A DNA stretch of 64,000 nucleotides, from the NCBI GenBank assembly GCA_902583635.1, contig CACHWJ010000002.1, positions 37,237 through 101,236 on the forward strand. Reading direction: 5' to 3'. Both the position numbers and the translations under genes were made by a program. Positions 27,400-34,468 of the stretch are shown piece by piece. The stretch comes from an uncultured Pelagibacteraceae bacterium. GTDB lineage: Bacteria > Pseudomonadota > Alphaproteobacteria > Pelagibacterales > Pelagibacteraceae. How positions within the stretch are numbered: the stretch's first letter is position 1; every line of letters begins with the position of its first letter. Below the pieces are notes generated by a model that ran no database searches, was not told the origin of the DNA, and worked only from the letters and a program-made list of their open reading frames with translations.

Positions 27400-29550
27400 A
27401 TGACTCCATTAAAAAAACAACAGAAACAAGAGTTAAAATCTAAATATATCAACAGAGAATTATCTTGGCTTAAATTTAATGATAGGGTGTTACTTGAAGC
27501 TCAAAATTTAGAAAATCCTCTTTATGAAAGAGTAAAATTTCTTTCTATTGCAGGCTCAAATTTAGATGAGTTTTTTATGGTTCGTGTTGCTGGATTACAT
27601 AGCCAGATTAAACAAGAGGTTGAATCATTAAGTTCAGATGGATTAAACCCAGAAGAACAAATGAGTGAAGTTGTTAGAGAAACCAAAAATCTTCTTTTTA
27701 AACAGAATAGGATTTATAAAAATCTAATATCTGAATTAAAGAAAAACAATGTTATTCTGGTAAAACCAGAAGATCTTAGTAAAAATGAAAAGGTCAAATT
27801 GAAAAATATTTTTAGTGAGGAAATATATCCATTACTAACACCCTCAGCTATTGATCCTGCACATCCATTTCCGTTCATAGTAAATCAAGGCAGAGCAGTG
27901 GTTATGAAACTTAAAAAAAAAAATAAAAAAAGATTATTAAATTCAATTATCGTAATTCCAAAAGCTCTCTCTAGATTTATAGAGATAGATGGAGGAAAAA
28001 ATTTCAAAAAATATGTAATTATTGACGATGTAATTAGTTTTTTTTCTTCTGAAATATTTCCAGATCACAATTTAGAAAGCAAAATGATATTTAGAGTTAT
28101 AAGAGATAGTGACGTCGAAATACAAGAAGAGGCTGAAGATCTAATAAGATCATTTGAATTAGCACTCAAAAGAAGAAGAATTGGAGATATAGTCCGTCTA
28201 GAGGTCATCAAAAACAGTAATAAAGATTTAATTAAATTTATTACCAATAAGCTAGAAGTAAATTCAGAATATATATATGAAACTGAAGGACTTGTAGGTA
28301 TTGAAGATATAGATCAAATATGTAAGTTAAAAAACTCTAAACTCAGATTTAAAAATTTTAATCCTCGAGAAGTAGAAAGATTAAAAGAATTTAATAATAA
28401 TTTTTTTGATACTATAAAACAAAAAGATTTAGTTGTTCATCACCCCTTTGAAACATTTGATGCCGTAATTGAATTTTTAAATCAAGCCGCTTATGATAAA
28501 AAAGTTATTGCAATAAAACAAACCCTTTATAGAACAACTTTAGACTCACCCATAGTTAAAGCGCTTATCTCAGCTGCAGAAAATGGAAAAACGGTCACAG
28601 CTCTTATTGAAATTAAAGCGAGATTTGATGAAGAGGCCAATATTCAATTAGCTAGAAGTTTAGAAAAAGCTGGGGTTCAAATTGTTTACGGTTTTGCAAA
28701 GTATAAGACACACGCCAAGTCCTCTCTAGTACTTAGAAGAGAACAAGGTAAGATACAAACCTATTTTCATTTAGGGACCGGAAATTATCACCCAGTAAAT
28801 GCAAAAATTTACACTGATTTATCTTTATTTAGTTCTGATAGAAAAATTGCTGCTGATGTGGAAAAATTTTTTAATTATGTTACAGGTTATGCGAAACCTA
28901 GAAATCTTAATAAAATTTCAATTTCACCAGTTAATCTAAGAAGCACTCTAAATGAATGTGTGGATATAGAAATTTCAAACGCTAAAAATGGAAAAAATGG
29001 TGAAATATGGGCAAAAATGAACTCTCTAGTTGATCCACTTATCATTGATAAATTTTATGAGGCGTCAAATGCAGGAGTTAAAATTTTTCTTTTTGTAAGA
29101 GGTGTATGCTGTTTGAGACCAGGGATAAAAGATAAATCTGAGAATATAGTTGTTAAAAGCATGATAGGAAGATTTCTTGAACACTCAAGAATATATTGTT
29201 TTGCAAATGGAGAATTGATGCCTAACAGAAATGCAAAAGTTTTTATTTCATCAGCTGATTTAATGCCTAGAAATTTGAATAGAAGAGTTGAACTTCTAGT
29301 ACCAATTGAAAATTCAACAGTTCATGAACAAATATTAGATCAAATAATGTTAGCTAATTATTTAGACAACAAGCAAAGTTGGGAATTAGATCCAAATGGA
29401 AATTATAAAAAAATTAAATATAGTAAAGATGATTCTTTTTCAGCCCATGAATATTTTATGAATAATCCAAGTTTATCAGGTAGAGGTAAAGCAAAATTAA
29501 AAATTCGTCCAAAAAAACTTAATTTGAGATTAATTAAAAATGACACTTAA
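27400..29550 (+). CDS. ppk: Polyphosphate kinase 1
   Basis: Membrane-associated enzyme that makes polyphosphate from ATP. The N domain starts YINRELSWLKFNDRVLLEAQ; the C domains carry the phosphorylated His in FAKYKTHAKSSLVLRRE and the second in HLGTGNYHPVNAKIYTDLS. I chose ATG 27400 (MTPLKKQQ), giving 716 residues; an ATG at 27367 would add an unusual 11-residue leader overlapping sixA. ppx follows with an 11-base overlap, so synthesis and breakdown of polyphosphate are coupled in one transcript. Confidence 0.95.
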   Translation: MTPLKKQQKQELKSKYINRELSWLKFNDRVLLEAQNLENPLYERVKFLSIAGSNLDEFFMVRVAGLHSQIKQEVESLSSDGLNPEEQMSEVVRETKNLLFKQNRIYKNLISELKKNNVILVKPEDLSKNEKVKLKNIFSEEIYPLLTPSAIDPAHPFPFIVNQGRAVVMKLKKKNKKRLLNSIIVIPKALSRFIEIDGGKNFKKYVIIDDVISFFSSEIFPDHNLESKMIFRVIRDSDVEIQEEAEDLIRSFELALKRRRIGDIVRLEVIKNSNKDLIKFITNKLEVNSEYIYETEGLVGIEDIDQICKLKNSKLRFKNFNPREVERLKEFNNNFFDTIKQKDLVVHHPFETFDAVIEFLNQAAYDKKVIAIKQTLYRTTLDSPIVKALISAAENGKTVTALIEIKARFDEEANIQLARSLEKAGVQIVYGFAKYKTHAKSSLVLRREQGKIQTYFHLGTGNYHPVNAKIYTDLSLFSSDRKIAADVEKFFNYVTGYAKPRNLNKISISPVNLRSTLNECVDIEISNAKNGKNGEIWAKMNSLVDPLIIDKFYEASNAGVKIFLFVRGVCCLRPGIKDKSENIVVKSMIGRFLEHSRIYCFANGELMPNRNAKVFISSADLMPRNLNRRVELLVPIENSTVHEQILDQIMLANYLDNKQSWELDPNGNYKKIKYSKDDSFSAHEYFMNNPSLSGRGKAKLKIRPKKLNLRLIKNDT

Positions 29551-31051
29551 AGTTCTTAAAACAAATCCAAATTTAAAGTTGAAGCAAGCAAGGCTTGCAA
29601 TAATTGATATAGGTTCAAATTCGATTAGAATGCTTATTTATGATGATTTTACCTCGTCTAGAGTCCCTTTTTTTAACGAAAAAGCTGTATGTGAACTAGG
29701 AAAAAATTTAGATAAATCTAGAAAATTACATCATTCTGGAAAAATATATGCACTCAAAGTACTTAAGAGATTTTCAGAAATTTTAAATGTATCAAAAATT
29801 ACCAATTTAAAAATCATAGCAACTGCAGTTCTTAGGGAAGCTTCTGATGCCAGACTTTTCATTGAGGATGTTGAGAAATTATTTCAAAAAAAAATTGAAA
29901 TTCTGAGTGGTGATCAAGAAGCAGAATGTGCAGCTGAGGGAGTAAAAATAGGATTTGAAAATGTTGATGGTCTTGTTGCTGATTTAGGTGGAGGTAGTTT
30001 AGAATTGGCTAGAGTTGAAAACAATTTAATTACTAATAAAACCTCACTACCTCTTGGTGTTTTAAGATTAATTAATAATCCAATTGTTAAAAAAAGAAAT
30101 CTATCAAAATACATAAAAAAATTATTTGCTGAAGAAAAATGGTTATCTAAGAAAAAATTTAAAAACTTATATTTAGTTGGAGGCACGTGGAGAGCTTTAT
30201 TTAAACTTCATTTATTCCAGAATGACCACCCTGTTCATATAATTCATCAATATTCAATTGATAATGAAAGATTAAAAAAATTTTTAGATAAAATTTCATC
30301 ATTCAATAAGTCAAAATTAAAAACAGTTGAATATATTTCTAAATCTAGAACTCAATATTTGCCATATAGCTCAATAATTTTAAATGAAATAATGAATTTC
30401 ACTAATCCTAAAAAAATCCTATGTTCTATAAGTGGTTTAAGAGAAGGGGCATTAGTTAAAGAACATTTTAAAGATTTAGAAAGTCCAGATATGTTTAATA
30501 AATCTCTTGAGCATATTGCAAAAAAAAGAGGTGACTTAGGGTTAACATTTAAAAAATATTATCATTTTATAAAGCCTGTTTTTGACGGTAATGAGTATTA
30601 TAACCAAAAACTATTAAATTTAGCATGTGTGTTGAGCCATATGGATTGGGGACTAGGTGCTTTTCAAAAAGCAGAATTAGTTTTTCAAGAAACACTTAAC
30701 ACACCTTTACTTAAATTATCACATAAAGAAAGAATACAAATAGCATTGTCCTGTTACTGGAGATATTGCAGTATTAAATATAATCCCAAGATGGAATACT
30801 TAACTTTTTTAAATAATAATGAAATTTTTTCAAGTAAACAAGTGGGGGCTGCTTTGAGATTTGCTAACTCACTAACTTCAATTTCAACTATTTTTCTAGA
30901 AGAATTTAAACTTTATAAAAGAGGAAACGCACTTTTTTTAAAAATACCATCCCAACACCAAGAAATTATATCAAAACAAGTAACAAAAAAATTCAAAGCA
31001 CTTGCTAGAGAATTATTTTTAGAGCCTCGTGTGCTTTACTCAAATAATTAA
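29540..31051 (+). CDS. ppx: Exopolyphosphatase / guanosine pentaphosphate phosphatase family
   Basis: Ppx/GppA family (503 residues). The actin-like ATPase-fold domain has AIIDIGSNSIRMLIYD, TAVLREASDA, GDQEAECAAEGVK and VADLGGGSLELARV. The C-terminal half is the helical HD-like Ppx domain (about 310-503). It removes terminal phosphates from polyphosphate. The overlap with ppk supports polyphosphate over ppGpp chemistry as the main role. Confidence 0.93.
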   Translation: MTLKVLKTNPNLKLKQARLAIIDIGSNSIRMLIYDDFTSSRVPFFNEKAVCELGKNLDKSRKLHHSGKIYALKVLKRFSEILNVSKITNLKIIATAVLREASDARLFIEDVEKLFQKKIEILSGDQEAECAAEGVKIGFENVDGLVADLGGGSLELARVENNLITNKTSLPLGVLRLINNPIVKKRNLSKYIKKLFAEEKWLSKKKFKNLYLVGGTWRALFKLHLFQNDHPVHIIHQYSIDNERLKKFLDKISSFNKSKLKTVEYISKSRTQYLPYSSIILNEIMNFTNPKKILCSISGLREGALVKEHFKDLESPDMFNKSLEHIAKKRGDLGLTFKKYYHFIKPVFDGNEYYNQKLLNLACVLSHMDWGLGAFQKAELVFQETLNTPLLKLSHKERIQIALSCYWRYCSIKYNPKMEYLTFLNNNEIFSSKQVGAALRFANSLTSISTIFLEEFKLYKRGNALFLKIPSQHQEIISKQVTKKFKALARELFLEPRVLYSNN

Positions 31052-31054
31052 ATA

Positions 31055-31264
31055 TTAATTATTAATTGATGAAGTACTTGGCTCTACTTTATTCTTTGCT
31101 AATTTTCTTGCTTTTTTTTCTGCAACTTTTTTTTCAATAGCAGCAATTTTGATATTAATTTTTGATAATTTTTTTTCTTTAGTGGTTATTTTATTTTTAA
31201 ATTTATCTATTGCTTTTAAAATTTTTAATTTTTTCTTCTCATTTTTTTTTAACTTTTTTTTCAT
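31055..31264 (-). CDS. Small basic coiled-coil protein of unknown function
   Basis: A 69-residue protein, extremely lysine-rich, with heptad-like spacing (KILKAIDKFKNKITTKEKKL, then IKIAAIEKKVAEKKARKLA), so probably one long helix or coiled coil, ending in a Ser/Thr-rich tail. It is supported as a gene by a strong Shine-Dalgarno GGAGGG placed six bases before the ATG, unusual strength for this genome. It is tail-to-tail with ppx, three bases apart. Nucleic-acid or polyphosphate binding would fit such a charge, but that is speculation. Confidence 0.6.
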   Translation of the reverse strand: MKKKLKKNEKKKLKILKAIDKFKNKITTKEKKLSKINIKIAAIEKKVAEKKARKLAKNKVEPSTSSINN

Positions 31265-31408
31265 TTTTAACCCTCCAAAATTATTAAAAAATTATTTAAA
31301 CACACATTTTATGGCTTTAAAAGTAAATTCAACACAACTTATAAGTTAGTAGTTTTTTTGAAATAAATTTTTAATTTTATTTAAATATATCTTTAATACA
31401 AATGTCAT

Positions 31409-31482
31409 GTTTTTCTGCGAAGTTTCTCCAAAGTCAAACCCCTGAAATACGCTCGATACTGTTATCGAGCGTATTTTTTTTT
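31409..31482 (+). ncRNA. Candidate small RNA with its own terminator
   Basis: No plus-strand gene precedes the strong terminator at 31447-31482, and the region before it is unusually GC-richer (CTGCGAAGTTTCTCC, CAAACCCCTG) than the surrounding AT-rich spacer. This suggests a transcript of about 60-75 bases. A TAATAC at 31394-31399 could be a -10; a Pho-box-like pair (CTTTAAT-ACAA-ATGTCAT, 31391-31408) overlaps it. The 5' end is a guess, and I do not recognise the RNA family. Confidence 0.35.
31447..31482 (+). terminator. Strong plus-strand terminator overlapping the NUDIX stop
   Basis: Perfect 12-bp stem ATACGCTCGATA / TATCGAGCGTAT with a CTGT loop, followed by eight T on the plus strand. 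The minus strand has only a short T run after the hairpin. The stem contains the last codons of the opposite-strand NUDIX gene. Confidence 0.85.
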
Positions 31483-31950
31483 ATAAAAGAAAAACATACC
31501 AATATGAGAGGCGTTGTTAAATTTACCATTCTTAATTAATTTAATTATTTGATGATCTGAAACTATATGTATTTTTATTCCTTTTTCTGGCTTTGAAATT
31601 TTAATAAGATTATTACAAAAAAAACCAGTAATTTTAGTGGTGAGTCGACCTGGTTCAGAATAAAACGAAGTAATTTTTCTCAATTTATTTCTTGATTTAT
31701 ATCCCGTTTCTTCAATTAATTCTTTTTTAGCAGATATTAAGGCTGTTTCATGTTTTTCAATGATACCAGATGGAAACTCAAAATTAATTTGATTTATAGG
31801 AACTTTTTTTTGTGAAACTAAAATATACTTGTTTTTAATTTTGGGTATTACAATTGAAAGGTTTGAAGTTTTTAAAAAATGATAAAATTCATTTTTTTTA
31901 AATTTTTTATTAATTAATTTAATATTGTTTGTTAGTCTTAAATTTTTCAA
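31462..31950 (-). CDS. NUDIX hydrolase
   Basis: The Nudix box is present as GIIEKHETALISAKKELIEETGY (shown in part: G-x5-E-x7-KEL-x-EE-x-GY), the arginine of the usual REL being lysine. The best start is a TTG at 31950 that overlaps the aquaporin stop (TTGA), giving 162 residues; the frame is open further upstream but that part is antisense-free overlap with aquaporin coding. Family members hydrolyse nucleoside diphosphate linkages such as ADP-ribose or dinucleotides; the substrate is unknown. It is last in the arsenate operon. Confidence 0.8.
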   Translation of the reverse strand: MKNLRLTNNIKLINKKFKKNEFYHFLKTSNLSIVIPKIKNKYILVSQKKVPINQINFEFPSGIIEKHETALISAKKELIEETGYKSRNKLRKITSFYSEPGRLTTKITGFFCNNLIKISKPEKGIKIHIVSDHQIIKLIKNGKFNNASHIGMFFFYKKKYAR

Positions 31951-32606
31951 TATTTTTCTAAGAATAATTTTTTTGCAATAAAAACAGCAATTAACATACC
32001 AATTAATTCTGCAAATATATAAAAAGGAGTGTTTAAATAGCTTATACCAGTAAATGATTCTGTGAATGTTCTTGCTATTGCTACAGCAGGATTTGCAAAA
32101 GATGTTGATGAAGTAAACCAATAACCAGCTGTAATATATAAGCCAACTGATGCAGCTACAGTAATTTTACCTGACTTCATAGATCCAAAAATTATGATTA
32201 TTAGCCCTAATGTTGCGATAATTTCAGATACAAAAATATAAACACCATCTCTTGATTTCGTAGAGAGTTCAAAAATTTGATGTTCAAAAAAGAAATTAGC
32301 TAGACCAACACCAATTAAACAACCTAAGACCTGAGCAAAAATATAGAAGGGAAGAAGTTTTTTTTTAAGTTTACCTGTAATTGTCATTGCAATGCTCACA
32401 AATGGATTGAAATGAGCCCCAGATACATCTGCAAAAACGGTTATTAACACAAATAAACCCGCTCCAGTAGCGAGCGTGTTGGCAATTAGCATTACAGCTG
32501 TATCATTAGTTAAATTTTCAGCCATCAAACCAGAGCCGACAATAATCATAACCAGAAAACAACTACCAATAAGCTCTGCTAAAAAATAACGATTTTTATT
32601 TTTCAC
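31947..32606 (-). CDS. Aquaglyceroporin (MIP family), probable AqpS-like arsenite channel
   Basis: Six-helix MIP channel of 219 residues. The two half-helix motifs are HFNPFVSIA (NPF in place of NPA) and FANPAVAIARTF (NPA followed by the conserved Arg). It begins NRYFLAELIGSCFLVMIIVG. Directly downstream of an arsenate reductase and overlapping it by 11 bases, it matches the arrangement of Sinorhizobium meliloti AqpS, where the channel lets arsenite out after ArsC reduces arsenate. There is no ArsB or Acr3 pump in the window. Confidence 0.85.
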   Translation of the reverse strand: MKNKNRYFLAELIGSCFLVMIIVGSGLMAENLTNDTAVMLIANTLATGAGLFVLITVFADVSGAHFNPFVSIAMTITGKLKKKLLPFYIFAQVLGCLIGVGLANFFFEHQIFELSTKSRDGVYIFVSEIIATLGLIIIIFGSMKSGKITVAASVGLYITAGYWFTSSTSFANPAVAIARTFTESFTGISYLNTPFYIFAELIGMLIAVFIAKKLFLEKY

Positions 32607-33030
32607 TTTTTACCCATGAATTAATTTTTTTATTTATTTCATTAAAAGTTTTTCGAATGATGATTTGTTTTTCTTCATCATTAAGATTTTTTAATTTTGA
32701 AACTGGATCATCAATATCCCAATGAATTATTTGGTTTTGTTTGGGCCAAATAGGACAAATTTCATTATTTGCGTTATTACAAACCGTAATCACATGATCC
32801 ATTTTAATTTTATTATTTATATAAATTTCAAAATTCTCTGATTTATAATCATTAAGGTCATAATTTTTATTTTTTTCTAAGAATTTTTTGACATCTTCAT
32901 TTATTTTACCTGAAGGTTTGCTACCTGCACTATAAGCTTTATATTTATCATTATATTCGTTATTTATTATACATTCCGCTATTATACTTCTAGCTGAGTT
33001 GCCTGTACAAACGAACAAGATATTTTTCAT
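32596..33030 (-). CDS. arsC: Arsenate reductase, thioredoxin-type low-molecular-weight phosphatase family
   Basis: A 144-residue protein with the phosphatase P-loop FVCTGNSARS (Cys8) and the two resolving cysteines in TVCNNANNEICPIWP (Cys84, Cys92), plus the DDP block (HWDIDDP) with the catalytic Asp. This three-cysteine set marks the thioredoxin-coupled ArsC rather than a tyrosine phosphatase. It reduces arsenate to arsenite in the cytosol. It overlaps the genes on both sides, so it is in the middle of a tight four-gene operon next to the phosphate island. Confidence 0.9.
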   Translation of the reverse strand: MKNILFVCTGNSARSIIAECIINNEYNDKYKAYSAGSKPSGKINEDVKKFLEKNKNYDLNDYKSENFEIYINNKIKMDHVITVCNNANNEICPIWPKQNQIIHWDIDDPVSKLKNLNDEEKQIIIRKTFNEINKKINSWVKSEK

Positions 33031-33251
33031 TAGAAAACAATTTTATAAATTCCAATTACAAACAATGGTATTTGTAATCCAAAGTTAGTTAATATTGCCT
33101 TATCTTTTGATATAAATCCTGCAATAGTCCAACCCACAACTCCTAAACCGTGGAAGTAAATATTGATAGGGTAGATATTTAAATTAGTTAACAATATTCC
33201 TGTTAAAACAAGAGCTGTACTAATCCATTTTAGATATTTTTTTATAAACAT
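33030..33251 (-). CDS. Small integral membrane protein leading the arsenate operon
   Basis: A 73-residue protein with two or three membrane helices (ISTALVLTGILL, GLGVVGWTIAGFI, GLQIPLFVIGIYKIVF). AAAGGA sits five to seven bases before the ATG. Its stop overlaps the arsC ATG by one base. Small proteins of this look occur as uncharacterised DUFs in alphaproteobacteria, but I cannot name a function. It is the first gene behind the Pho-box-like site. Confidence 0.7.
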   Translation of the reverse strand: MFIKKYLKWISTALVLTGILLTNLNIYPINIYFHGLGVVGWTIAGFISKDKAILTNFGLQIPLFVIGIYKIVF

Positions 33252-33272
33252 AATTATCCTTTCTTAATGTTT

Positions 33273-33301
33273 ATGACTTTTATGTTAAAGATTTGTTAAA
33301 A
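33273..33301 (-). promoter_or_regulatory. Candidate Pho box upstream of the arsenate operon
   Basis: Read on the minus strand: TTTTAAC (33301-33295), CTTTAAC (33290-33284) and AAGTCAT (33279-33273), each separated by four bases. The first unit and the AAAT spacer resemble the pstS site, and the third resembles the classical CTGTCAT half-site. It ends 22 bases before the ATG of the first operon gene. Confidence 0.55.
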
Positions 33302-33309
33302 TTACTCTT

Positions 33310-33648
33310 TTAAATGAAATTTACTATGTACTTATGTATAAAATAGCCAACTACCAACAATAATAAGCCAGAGACGTAAATTATTGCAAAATTCATATTT
33401 AGAGATTTTGCAAAAAAGAACGGTAAGAAAAATAAATAGCTAGCAGGCACTGCTATAAAAATACTTTTTGTAAACATGATTGTCTTCTCTGTATCATTGT
33501 GCTCATAGTAAGAGAATAGGATTGCAATCAAGGATACCAAAGGTAAGGCTATAATAAATCCAGCTAGTTTTGGATTTTGACCAGCTAACCAGCTTGCAAA
33601 AGCAATTATAATGCCTGCACCAACAATTTTTAATAAAAAAAATAACAT
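33310..33648 (-). CDS. DUF3147-like membrane protein
   Basis: A 112-residue protein of four predicted helices: LLKIVGAGIIIAFASWLAG, LAGFIIALPLVSLIAILFSY, a central EHNDTEKTIMFTKSIFIAVP loop and a C-terminal hydrophobic hairpin. The pattern of a Lys/Pro-rich first loop, then LPL(V/T)S and a polar DTEK stretch is that of DUF3147 proteins as I remember them. The function is unknown. It lies just upstream of the arsenate operon on the same strand, but the Pho-box-like site falls between, so it is probably separately expressed. Confidence 0.65.
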   Translation of the reverse strand: MLFFLLKIVGAGIIIAFASWLAGQNPKLAGFIIALPLVSLIAILFSYYEHNDTEKTIMFTKSIFIAVPASYLFFLPFFFAKSLNMNFAIIYVSGLLLLVVGYFIHKYIVNFI

Positions 33649-33666
33649 TAATAATCCTTACTCCAA

Positions 33667-33731
33667 TTAATATAGAAATATGAAATAATATTAGCAACCT
33701 TTAAATGGATCTGTCATATTTTTAATCAAAG
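33667..33731 (-). pseudogene. Remnant of a second znuA 3' end
   Basis: These 65 bases match 34445-34509, the end of znuA and its downstream flank, with about six mismatches. Translated on the minus strand it gives TLIKNMTDPFKGC followed by TAA, against SLIKNMSASFKGC in the intact gene. No upstream coding remains. It shows a past znuA duplication or a gene insertion that duplicated the flank. Confidence 0.8.
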
Positions 33732-33766
33732 TAAAAATAAAGATATATGAAATTTGAAACTTTAAA

Positions 33767-34360
33767 TTACTTTTTTAATGCATCTTCAAGATAATCTAAT
33801 CTATCTTGACCCCAAAAAATCTCATTATTTAAGACGTAAGAAGGAGATCCAAATACGTCGTTATCAACTGCATCTTTTGAATTCTTTTGATACTCCAAGT
33901 TTACATCATCAGTTAAAGCTAAATTCTTCGTCTCTTCAAAATTTAAATTTAATTTTTCACAAATTTCCTGAAGTATAGTGTGATCTGAAATATCTTTATC
34001 CATCGACCACAAATATTTTAAACATTCATTTCCAAAATGAAGTTTATTTCCCATTTTATTTGAGGCTATTAAAAATTTTGCTGCTAAATGTGGATCTTTT
34101 GGTGGAAAAAACTTTGGCTGTTTAATAATTGGTAAACCTAATTTACTTGAAATTCTCTCCATTTCTAAAAGTCTGTACTTTTGTCTAGCTGGGTGTCTTT
34201 TGGGAACTGGCAATCCACCAGTATTTGGAAAAATTTCACCAACTAAATCGAGTGGTTTTTCTATAACCTCTAAATTATATTTGCTTACTATTTTTGTAAA
34301 TCTATCAGTTCCCAGATAGGCAAAGGGAGACAAGATACTGAAATAATATTCAATTTTCAT
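33767..34360 (-). CDS. 2-hydroxychromene-2-carboxylate isomerase family protein (DsbA-like fold)
   Basis: A 197-residue protein of the HCCA isomerase/kappa-class GST family: IEYYFSILSPFAYLG at the start, the GGLPVPKRHPARQKYRL segment, and the C-terminal FGSPSYVLNNEIFWGQDRLD with the cis-Pro region typical of thioredoxin folds. Family members isomerise naphthalene breakdown products with glutathione, but in SAR11 the true substrate is unlikely to be an aromatic pollutant. It sits between two copies of a znuA 3' segment, so it may have arrived or been moved there by recombination. Confidence 0.85.
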   Translation of the reverse strand: MKIEYYFSILSPFAYLGTDRFTKIVSKYNLEVIEKPLDLVGEIFPNTGGLPVPKRHPARQKYRLLEMERISSKLGLPIIKQPKFFPPKDPHLAAKFLIASNKMGNKLHFGNECLKYLWSMDKDISDHTILQEICEKLNLNFEETKNLALTDDVNLEYQKNSKDAVDNDVFGSPSYVLNNEIFWGQDRLDYLEDALKK

Positions 34361-34468
34361 TTGTCTAGAGTTACCTTTTTTTCGCAGGCCGAAAAATATT
34401 AAATTATATTTATCGTATTGCTTTAATTAATATTCCTAAAGTGTTTAATATAGAAATATGAAGTAGTA

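Noticed and set aside
31149..31349. Plus-strand 66-codon hydrophobic frame opposite the small basic protein
   Set aside because: Poly-Phe composition is the complement of the lysine codons on the other strand; no ribosome site.
31951..32121. Upstream extension of the NUDIX frame to a 219-residue protein
   Set aside because: The extra 57 codons overlap aquaporin coding and have Cys/Tyr-rich nonsense composition; the TTG overlapping the aquaporin stop is a better start.
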